NCBI RefSeq assembly: GCF_000495475.1
Contig: NZ_ASGZ01000005.1
Location: 124,001 to 188,000, forward strand
Length of the DNA: 64,000 bases
DNA from: Candidatus Halobonum tyrrellensis G22
GTDB taxonomy: Archaea; Halobacteriota; Halobacteria; Halobacteriales; Haloferacaceae
Reading direction: 5' to 3'
The notes beneath the pieces were generated by a model. That model was not told the DNA's origin. It worked only from the letters and a program-made list of their open reading frames with translations, and did no database searches. Below are positions 24,502 through 31,669 of the stretch, piece by piece (positions within the stretch are counted from its first letter, which is position 1; each line of letters begins with the position of its first letter). The position numbers and the translations under genes are program-made.

Positions 24502-25660
24502 CCCGACCGGCGACCGGCGGCGGTTCCTCGCGGCCGTCGGCGCCGCCGGGGCGGCGGGGCTGGCCGGCTGTAGTGGGTTCGGGGGCCTCGACGGCTCGGA
24601 CGCCGGCACCGACGCTGCGGCGAACGCGAGCGGGTCGACCGCCGGGTTCACCGAGTTCCGCGGCTCCGGCCCGCTCGCGGAGGGGCGCGGCGAGTTCGGC
24701 GGGACCCGGATCGCGGATCTGCCCGACCTGTCGGGCGAGTTGACGGTCTACCTCGGCGGCGGCGAGGGCGGACTCTACCGCGACCTCGTGTCGATCCTCC
24801 AGGAGATCTACCCCGACTTCCGGGTCAACCTCCGCGAGTCGGGCACCGCCGACGCGGCGAACACGATCATCGGCGAGGGGGAGGCGACGCCCGCCGACGT
24901 GTTCTGGTCGGTCGACGCCGGGTCGCTCGCGGCGGTCGCGAACGAGGGGCTGACCGCGACGCTCCCCGCGGCGGTGGTCGACCCAGTGCCCCAGACGTTC
25001 CACCCGGACGACGAGTGGGTCGGTGTCGCGGGGCGCGCGCGGTCGATCCCGTACAACACGGACGCGCTGTCGGCCGAGGGCGTCCCCGAGAGCGTGATGA
25101 CGATCCCCGACCGGCCGGACCTCGCGGGGTCGATGGGGTGGGCGCCGACGTACGGCGCGTTCCAGGCGTTCGTCACGGCGATGCGCATCCTCGAAGGCGA
25201 GGGGACAACCCGTGAGTGGCTCTCCGCGATGGTCGAAGCGGGCGTCACCGAGTACAGCAACGAGTTCCTCGTCTCGAACGCGGTGGCCGACGGCGAGATC
25301 GACGCCGGGTTCGCCAACCACTACTACGCGCTCCGCGTGCAGGCGTCCCGGCCCGACGCACCGGTCGACCTGGCGTTCACGAGCGGCGACGCGGGCGGGC
25401 TGATAAACGCCGCGGGCGCGGCCGTCCTCGCGCCGACCGACGCCCAGCAACTGGCCAACACGTTCGTCCGCCACCTGCTGTCGGCGGAGGCGCAGGAGTT
25501 CTTCGCCACCCGGACGTACGCGTACCCGATGGTCGAGGGGATCCCGCCGGTCGGCGGACTGCCCTCCATCGACGAGTTGAACCCGCCGGATATCGACCTC
25601 GGGCGACTGTCGAATCTCCAGCCGACGCTCGAACTCATGCGCGAGGTGGGCGTGCTCTGA
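24494..25660 (+). CDS. Fe(III)-type ABC substrate-binding lipoprotein (FbpA-like)
   Basis: A 388-residue protein with a Tat signal (DRRRFLAAVGAAGAAGLAGC, lipobox Cys about 27), a Gly/Ala/Asp linker and a class II binding fold starting GELTVYLGGGEGGLYRDLV. The sequence NHYYALR (about residues 275-281) contains the adjacent tyrosine pair that ligates Fe(III) in FbpA-type proteins. It overlaps the upstream RGP gene by 8 bp and the permease by one base (TGATG). It captures ferric iron or a ferric chelate outside the cell and delivers it to the permease. Substrate rests on family, tyrosines and iron box together. Confidence 0.9.
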   Translation: MTDPTGDRRRFLAAVGAAGAAGLAGCSGFGGLDGSDAGTDAAANASGSTAGFTEFRGSGPLAEGRGEFGGTRIADLPDLSGELTVYLGGGEGGLYRDLVSILQEIYPDFRVNLRESGTADAANTIIGEGEATPADVFWSVDAGSLAAVANEGLTATLPAAVVDPVPQTFHPDDEWVGVAGRARSIPYNTDALSAEGVPESVMTIPDRPDLAGSMGWAPTYGAFQAFVTAMRILEGEGTTREWLSAMVEAGVTEYSNEFLVSNAVADGEIDAGFANHYYALRVQASRPDAPVDLAFTSGDAGGLINAAGAAVLAPTDAQQLANTFVRHLLSAEAQEFFATRTYAYPMVEGIPPVGGLPSIDELNPPDIDLGRLSNLQPTLELMREVGVL

Positions 25661-27285
25661 TGTCCGCCGAGGAACCCGGCCGGGTGCGCGCCGCGGTCGG
25701 ACTCGGCGGCGACGACGGCGACGAGGTCGGCCCCGGCGTCGCCGCCCTCGCCGGCGCGGTGGCCGCCGCCGTGCTCTCGCCGCTCGCGTGGCTGCTGTTG
25801 CGTGCCACGGAGATCGACCCCGCGGCGGCGCTGTCGCTCGTCACCTCGCCGACGGCGACCGAGGTGCTCGCAAACAGCCTGCTGCTCGTCGGCGTGGTCA
25901 CGTCGGCGTCCGTCCTCCTCGGCGTCCCGCTGGCGGTGTTGACCGTCCAGACCGACCTCCCCTTCCGTCGGCTGTGGACGGTGCTCGTCGCCCTGCCGTT
26001 GGTCGTCCCGAGCTACATCGGGGCGTTCGCGTACGTCTCCGCGTTCGGACCCAACGGCGAACTCGCCGACCTCCTCGGGCCGTTCGGGGTGTCGGTGCCG
26101 ACGGTGTACGGCCTCCCGGGAACCGCGCTCGTGTTGACGCTGTTCGTCTACCCGTACGTGTTCCTCACGACGCGCGCGTCGCTGCTGTCGTTCGACGACA
26201 GCCAGTTGGAGGCCGCAAGAACCCTGAACGACGGCTACCTCGCCGCCTTCCGGCGGGTGATCCTCCCGCAGATAACCTCGGGCGTCACGGCGGGCGCGCT
26301 GTTGGTCGCACTCTACGTGCTCTCGGACTTCGGGACGCCGGCGATCATGCGCTTCGACGTGTTCACGCGGGTCATCTACGTCGAACTCAACAGCTTCGGC
26401 GTCGGGCGGGCGAACGCCACGCTCCTGTCGCTGGAACTCCTCGCGGTGACGGCGGTCGTGCTCGCGCTCGAGTCGCGGGTCGGCGGCGATGAGACCGCCG
26501 GGTACGGCACGCCCGCCTCCGCGACGCCCGTGGTCTCGCTCGGGCGGTACCGGTGGGTCGCGGCGGCACTCCCCGCGCTCGTGACGCTGTTCACGCTCGC
26601 GCTCCCGGTCGGCGTGCTCGCGATGTGGCTCGTCCGCTCGGGGCCGGGGTACGCCGGCGGCGGCCTCGCGTTCCGTCCGGCGTTCGCCGCCAACTCGGTG
26701 TACGTCGCCGCGGTCGCGGCGGGAGCGACGGTCGTGTTGGCGCTCCCGGTGGCGTACTACGCCGGCCGGTCGGACTCGTGGTTCGCTCGGGCGACCGAAC
26801 GGGCGACGTACCTCGGCTACGCGATGCCGGGCGTCGTCCTCGGGTTGGCGCTGGTCTTCTTCGGCATCCGGTACGCGCCGGCGCTCTACCAGACGCTCCC
26901 GCTGCTCGTCTTCGCGTACGTCGTCCGCTTTCTCCCGCAGGCGGTCGGCTCGACCCGCTCGTCGGTGCTCGGGGTCGACCGGCAACTCCTCGGCGCGGCG
27001 CGCGTCCTCGGGGCGTCCCGCCGGCGGACGTTCCGACGGGTGACGCTCCCGCTGGTCGCGCCGGGACTACTCGCGGGCGCGGCGCTCGTCTTCCTCACGA
27101 CGATGAAGGAACTCGACACGACGCTGATCCTCCATCCCACAGGGTTCACGACGCTCGTGACGTACATCTGGCGTGTACAGGAGGCCGGCTACTACGGGCG
27201 GGCGGCGCTCCCCGCGCTCGTGTTGGTCGTCGTGTCGGGGCTGTCGATGATCCCGCTGTTGCGTCAGGGGGGTGACGATGCGTAA
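25660..27285 (+). CDS. Fe(III)-type ABC permease (FbpB-like, fused two-domain)
   Basis: A 541-residue membrane protein with about twelve helices and two MetI-type halves. Each half has its own EAA loop: EAARTLNDGYLAAFRRVILP in the first and GAARVLGASRRRTFRRVTLP in the second. This duplicated architecture is typical of FbpB/AfuB/SfuB ferric importers. The ATG at 25660 shares one base with the stop of the binding-protein gene; longer frames extending upstream are out of register with that gene. It overlaps the ATPase gene by 8 bp. It forms the complete channel for the importer. Confidence 0.93.
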   Translation: MSAEEPGRVRAAVGLGGDDGDEVGPGVAALAGAVAAAVLSPLAWLLLRATEIDPAAALSLVTSPTATEVLANSLLLVGVVTSASVLLGVPLAVLTVQTDLPFRRLWTVLVALPLVVPSYIGAFAYVSAFGPNGELADLLGPFGVSVPTVYGLPGTALVLTLFVYPYVFLTTRASLLSFDDSQLEAARTLNDGYLAAFRRVILPQITSGVTAGALLVALYVLSDFGTPAIMRFDVFTRVIYVELNSFGVGRANATLLSLELLAVTAVVLALESRVGGDETAGYGTPASATPVVSLGRYRWVAAALPALVTLFTLALPVGVLAMWLVRSGPGYAGGGLAFRPAFAANSVYVAAVAAGATVVLALPVAYYAGRSDSWFARATERATYLGYAMPGVVLGLALVFFGIRYAPALYQTLPLLVFAYVVRFLPQAVGSTRSSVLGVDRQLLGAARVLGASRRRTFRRVTLPLVAPGLLAGAALVFLTTMKELDTTLILHPTGFTTLVTYIWRVQEAGYYGRAALPALVLVVVSGLSMIPLLRQGGDDA

Positions 27286-28402
27286 CGCGGGGTCCGAGGA
27301 GGCGACGCGGTCGCCCCCGCGGACCGACGACGACACCGGCGCCGAGACGGTGCTCGAACTCTCGGGGGTCCGGAAGGCGTACCGCTCGGAGACGGCGGTC
27401 TCGGGGGTCGACCTGGCGGTCGAGCGGGGCGAACTACTCACCCTGCTCGGGCCGTCGGGCTGCGGGAAGACGACGACTCTCCGGCTGATCGCGGGGCTCG
27501 ACGCGCCGACCGAGGGGACGGTGACCGTCGGCGGCGAGACGGTCGCGGGCGACGGGGCGGTCACCCCGCCGGAGGAGCGCGACGTGGGGATGGTGTTCCA
27601 GGAGTTCGCGCTGTTCCCTCACCTCACCGTAGCCGAGAACGTCGCGTTCGGACTCGACGACCTCGACGACGCGGCCACGGACGCGCGCGTGGACGAACTG
27701 CTCGACTTGGTCGGCCTCGCGGCGTACGGCGACCGGGCGCCGGGCGACCTCTCGGGCGGCCAGCGTCAGCGGGTCGCGCTCGCCCGCTCGCTCGCGCCCG
27801 AACCCGACGTGCTCCTCCTCGACGAACCGTTCTCGAACCTCGACGTCCGCCTCCGCGTCGAGATGCGCGAGGAGGTCAAGCGGATCCTCGACGAGGCGGG
27901 CGTCACCGCCGTCTCCGTCACCCACGACCAGGAGGAGGCGCTCTCCATCTCCGACCGGGTGGCGGTGATGCACGACGGCCGGATCGAACAGGTCGGCGCG
28001 CCCGGCGACGTGTTCGAACACCCCGAGTCGCGGTTCGTCGCCTCCTTCCTCGGGCAGGCCGACTTCCTGCCCGCCCGGGTCGGCGAGTCGGCCGTCGAGA
28101 CGCCGCTCGGGTCGTACGCCCGCGCCCGGCTGAAGGGGGTCACCGACGACTACCGCGGCGCCACGGTGGACGCGCTCGTCCGCCCGGACGACCTCCGGGC
28201 GACGCCGACGGCCGACGCGGACGCCGACGGCCGCGTCGTCGGTCGACGGTACGCCGGCCCCTCGTTCGTCTACCGGGTCGAACTTGCCGACGGAACCGTC
28301 GTGAGCTGCCTTCACAACCACACCGAGGAGTTCGCGGTCGGCACCCCCGTCACGGTCGAACTCGTCGCGGACCACCCGCTCGCGTGGTACCCCGACCGAT
28401 AG
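27278..28402 (+). CDS. Fe(III)-type ABC ATPase (FbpC-like)
   Basis: A 374-residue ATPase. Walker A is GPSGCGKTT, the signature LSGGQRQRVALARSL, Walker B VLLLDEPFSNLD and the H-loop VSVTHDQEEAL. About 130 further residues contain TOBE-like segments (VDALVRPDDLRATP). A GTG two codons upstream is also possible; the ATG is preferred because GGGGGGTGA ends 3 nt before it, a plausible Shine-Dalgarno within the permease gene. It overlaps the permease and touches the following glycosyltransferase gene. It powers the importer. Confidence 0.92.
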   Translation: MRNAGSEEATRSPPRTDDDTGAETVLELSGVRKAYRSETAVSGVDLAVERGELLTLLGPSGCGKTTTLRLIAGLDAPTEGTVTVGGETVAGDGAVTPPEERDVGMVFQEFALFPHLTVAENVAFGLDDLDDAATDARVDELLDLVGLAAYGDRAPGDLSGGQRQRVALARSLAPEPDVLLLDEPFSNLDVRLRVEMREEVKRILDEAGVTAVSVTHDQEEALSISDRVAVMHDGRIEQVGAPGDVFEHPESRFVASFLGQADFLPARVGESAVETPLGSYARARLKGVTDDYRGATVDALVRPDDLRATPTADADADGRVVGRRYAGPSFVYRVELADGTVVSCLHNHTEEFAVGTPVTVELVADHPLAWYPDR

Positions 28403-30481
28403 ATGCGCCGCGGCTGGTCGTCCCGACTCGACGCCCCGCGGACGGCGACGCTCGCGCTCTGTGCGCTCGCCGGGGCCGTCGCGCTCGCCGTCGCGACGCT
28501 CGTCTTCCCGTACCGGTCGATCAACCACGACGAGGCGGTCTACCTCCAGCAGGCGGCGCTCCTCCTCGACGGGCGACTGTTCCTCCGCCCGCCGGTCGAG
28601 GACGCGTTCCGGCCGTGGTTCTTCGTCGGGGAGGGCGACCGCCTGTACCCGAAGTACGCCCCGATTCCCGCCGCGGTGTTCGCGCTCGGACGGCTCGCCG
28701 GCGGCTACCCGCTCGCGCTCGCGGCCGTCGCCGCGACGACCGTCGGCCTGACGGCGGCGCTTGGGCGGGAACTGTTCGACGCCCGCGTCGGACTCCTCGC
28801 CGGCGTCATGCTCGTCGCGTCGCCGCTGTTCCTCGTCCAGTCGGGGGTGTTCCTCCCGTACGCGACGACGACGGCGCTGAACCTCGGGTTCGCGCTCGCG
28901 TACCTCCGCGCCGAGCGCCGGGGGAGTCTCGCGGCCGCCGCGGCCGCAGGCGCCGTGGTCGGTCTCGCCTTCTTCGCACGGCCGTACACCGCCCTGTTGT
29001 TCGCGCTCCCGTTCGTCGCGCACGCCTGCTGGACGCTCGGCCGGTCGGGGGCGCACCGCGCCGTCCTCCCGCGTACGGACGACGCCTCCGGGACGCCCGA
29101 CCGGGCACTCGTCGTGCGCCGACTCGCCACCGCGGGGCTCGGAACCGCGGGCGTGGCGACGGCGCTCGGCTACAACCTGCTCGTCACCGGCGATCCGCTC
29201 GTGTTCCCCTACCAGGCGTTCGCCCCGCGCGACGGCGTCGGCTTCGGCGCCCGCGAGATACTAGGCCACCAGGTGGAGTACACCGTCCGGCTGGCGCTCC
29301 GCTCGAACGTGCTGGTCCTGCGGCGGCTGTTCGCCGACTGGGTCGTCGCCGGGCCGGTCGGGACGGCCCTGGCCGTCGTCGGCGTCGCCGCGTCGGCCCG
29401 GCGGACCCGCGAGCGCCCCCGCCGCGCGCTCCTCGCGGCGCTGTTCCTCACGGTCCCGCTCGGCAACGTCGCCTTCTGGGGCAACTTCAACCTCCTCGGG
29501 AGCCTCGCCTCACCGACCGACGGGCTGATACACTACCTCGGCCCGTACTACCACTACGACCTGCTCGTCCCGGTCGCCGTCTTCGGCGCTAACGGGGCAC
29601 TCCTCGTCGGCGGCCGGGTCCGGCACGCGGTCGGCAGTCGGGCACCGCCGGCTCACGCCCGGCGGGTCGCGCTCGCCGCCCTGGTCGTGAGCGCGACAGC
29701 CTTCGGCGCCGTCGCGGCGACGACCGCCGCGGAACCGCTCGCGCGCAACGACCGCGCGAGCGACGAACTCGCCGCGGCCTACGCGCCCGTCGCCGACGGC
29801 GGGTCCGACGACGCGGTGGTGTTCCTCCCCACGCCGTACGGCCCGTGGCTCAACCACCCGTTCCAGGCGCTCCGGAACGACCCCGGGTTCGACGGCCCGA
29901 CGGTGTACGCGCTCGGGGGGACGAACGAACTCGCCGTCGCCGAGGCGTACCCGTCCCGGTCGCTCTTCCGCTACGTCTACGCCGGGACGTGGGCGCCGAC
30001 CGACGACTCGACCGTCGAGGCCGCCGTCGTCCCCGTCGACCGGGTCGCCGGCGAGCGTCTCGAACTCGACGCGACCGTCCCGGTTCCGTCGGGCGCGCGC
30101 GACGTGACGCTCCGCGTGGCGACCGACGGCGGCGCCGCCTACTACGTGGCGTCCCCGGAGGCGGGCGCCCTCCCGGTGACGCTCGTCGTCGACGACGGTG
30201 CGGTCCGGGCGTCGGGCGCCGGCGTCTCCCCCGTCGCGAACGGGACCGACCGACTCACCGTCGGCGGACGCGACGAGGTGACCGTCGAGATACACGTCAC
30301 CACCGGGGCGAGCGCGGGCGTCACGTACCGGCTGGCGCTCCCCGTCGAACGCGAGGGGGGGACGCTCCGCGCGCTCTCGCCGACACGCGAGCGCTGTGCG
30401 GTCCCGACGCGGTGCGTCCCGGTCGGCGTCGGCGGAGGAGCGGGCGGCTTCGAGGCGACTCTCTCGAACGGGACTGCCTGA
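28403..30481 (+). CDS. GT-C (ArnT/PMT-like) membrane glycosyltransferase
   Basis: A 692-residue protein whose ATG directly follows the ATPase stop with no gap. The N-terminal half has about ten membrane helices. The first outer loop reads SINHDEAVYLQQA, where the acidic pair matches the catalytic Asp/Glu site of GT39/ArnT enzymes; later comes FFARPYTALLFALPF. The last 250 residues are an extracytoplasmic beta-rich domain (for example GARDVTLRVATDGGAAYYVA). Such enzymes move a sugar from a polyprenyl-phosphate carrier onto a lipid, protein or glycan outside the membrane. As the last gene of the iron-box unit it implies that a surface glycan is changed during iron limitation (inferred). Confidence 0.8.
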   Translation: MRRGWSSRLDAPRTATLALCALAGAVALAVATLVFPYRSINHDEAVYLQQAALLLDGRLFLRPPVEDAFRPWFFVGEGDRLYPKYAPIPAAVFALGRLAGGYPLALAAVAATTVGLTAALGRELFDARVGLLAGVMLVASPLFLVQSGVFLPYATTTALNLGFALAYLRAERRGSLAAAAAAGAVVGLAFFARPYTALLFALPFVAHACWTLGRSGAHRAVLPRTDDASGTPDRALVVRRLATAGLGTAGVATALGYNLLVTGDPLVFPYQAFAPRDGVGFGAREILGHQVEYTVRLALRSNVLVLRRLFADWVVAGPVGTALAVVGVAASARRTRERPRRALLAALFLTVPLGNVAFWGNFNLLGSLASPTDGLIHYLGPYYHYDLLVPVAVFGANGALLVGGRVRHAVGSRAPPAHARRVALAALVVSATAFGAVAATTAAEPLARNDRASDELAAAYAPVADGGSDDAVVFLPTPYGPWLNHPFQALRNDPGFDGPTVYALGGTNELAVAEAYPSRSLFRYVYAGTWAPTDDSTVEAAVVPVDRVAGERLELDATVPVPSGARDVTLRVATDGGAAYYVASPEAGALPVTLVVDDGAVRASGAGVSPVANGTDRLTVGGRDEVTVEIHVTTGASAGVTYRLALPVEREGGTLRALSPTRERCAVPTRCVPVGVGGGAGGFEATLSNGTA

Positions 30482-30495
30482 GGCGCGCCGGCCGC

Positions 30496-31197
30496 TCACC
30501 CGCGCCGGAACCGCTCGTCGAGACAGACGCGGACTATCGACCCCGCGATGGCCGCACCCCCCGACAACGGGTCGAGCGTCGTCTCGCCGAGGCGCTCGTC
30601 GTAGTCGATGGGTTCCTCGCGGACGCGGTAGCCGCGCATCGACGGGCGGAGGAGCAGTTCGGCCGACAGGCCGGTGTTCTCCGTCCACTCGATCCCCTCG
30701 ATCAGGTCGGCCCGGTACGCCCGCATCCCGGTCGTCACGTCGTGGAGTCGTCGGCCCGCAAGCGCGCTCGCGAGGCCCGCGAACGCGCGGTTCCCGTGGC
30801 GGTTCAGCGTCGGCATCGTCGCGGCGCCGCGGTAGAGGCGGTCGCCGCTCACCACGTCGTACCCCTCGTTGATCAGGTCGAGGAAGTCCGGGATGCGTTC
30901 GAGCGGGTAGGTGCCGTCGCAGTCGGTCGTCACCCGGACCGGACGGGACGCCGACAGCAGTGCCTCGCGGACGGCGACGCCGTACCCCCGCGGCGGCTGG
31001 CTGATCACCTTCACGCCGCGCTCTCGGGCGATCGCGGGCGTCCCGTCGGTCGACCCGTCCACGACGACGACCTCCGCCCGCCCGTCGGTCGCGGCGTCGA
31101 TCCCGTCGAGGACCGGGCCGATCGCCTCCTCCTCGTTGTACGTCCCCATGACGACGCTCACGTCGTCGAGAGTGAACGGCTCCGGTTGAGCGGACAT
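30496..31197 (-). CDS. Family 2 glycosyltransferase, DPM1-like
   Basis: A 233-residue GT2 enzyme: VVMGTYNEEEAIGPVLDGID, VVVVDGSTDGT, then VTTDCDGTYPLERIPDFL with the DxD-type metal site, and GMRAYRADLIEGIEW near the acceptor site. No membrane segments. It fits soluble dolichol-phosphate mannose/glucose synthases, which load a sugar on the polyprenyl carrier used by GT-C enzymes. It converges on the GT-C gene (15 bp between the two stops), so the pair may supply and use the same lipid-linked sugar. It is on the other strand and not under the 23.3-kb iron box. Confidence 0.88.
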   Translation of the reverse strand: MSAQPEPFTLDDVSVVMGTYNEEEAIGPVLDGIDAATDGRAEVVVVDGSTDGTPAIARERGVKVISQPPRGYGVAVREALLSASRPVRVTTDCDGTYPLERIPDFLDLINEGYDVVSGDRLYRGAATMPTLNRHGNRAFAGLASALAGRRLHDVTTGMRAYRADLIEGIEWTENTGLSAELLLRPSMRGYRVREEPIDYDERLGETTLDPLSGGAAIAGSIVRVCLDERFRRG

Positions 31198-31614
31198 CGG
31201 CCGAGGGGTCGGGTCGGGTGCACTTGAGGGTTACAGACCGCACTCGCCATCGGCGGAGCTACTTCGCTCCCCCTCGCGGTGGGAACGGGACCGTCACGCT
31301 CGCCGGATCCGGTGAACGGACCGAAGCCCGTTCTCGTGGCTGTGGCCGCGACGGGCGTCGACTCGCTCACGAGGCTCCGCTCCGTTCGGAAGTCACCGGG
31401 TCACGCCCCCGAGACGGGTCGTGTCGGTCCCACCAGCGGTCGTTCGACAGCGGAGCCCGGTTCAACGAGACGGGGACGGTCGACCCGTCAGTCGGGGTGT
31501 CTCGGCGAACACCAGATCGTCCGGGTCCGTACCGAACGGTTTCGTTTCGGTCACCACACCGCTGACTGAACAACTTTATACACCACGGGCTGTCAGATCG
31601 AGGGAGCCGACGGC
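31198..31614. other. Non-coding region upstream of the cupredoxin gene
   Basis: No gene supported; the short frames here are Arg/Thr/Ser-rich. An ACTTTATAC box (about 31573-31581) lies 90 nt before the next ATG and could be its promoter or an upstream one. It ends in a pair of iron-box-like operators. Confidence 0.4.
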
Positions 31615-31629
31615 TTTGGCCGACCTAAA
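31615..31629 (+). promoter_or_regulatory. Iron-box-like operator, weaker upstream copy
   Basis: TTTGGCCGACCTAAA, a diverged form of the palindrome 20 bp upstream of the near-perfect one. Tandem boxes are common at strongly regulated iron genes. Confidence 0.45.
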
Positions 31630-31648
31630 ATCGGAACTGTTATGGATA

Positions 31649-31664
31649 TTTAGGCTGGCCTAAA
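31649..31664 (+). promoter_or_regulatory. Iron-box-like operator of the cupredoxin gene
   Basis: TTTAGGCTGGCCTAAA, perfect 7-bp arms around TG, ending 5 nt before the ATG at 31670. It is the clearest of the four boxes. So close to the start, a bound repressor would cover the transcription start of a leaderless mRNA. Confidence 0.75.
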
Positions 31665-31669
31665 GACAG

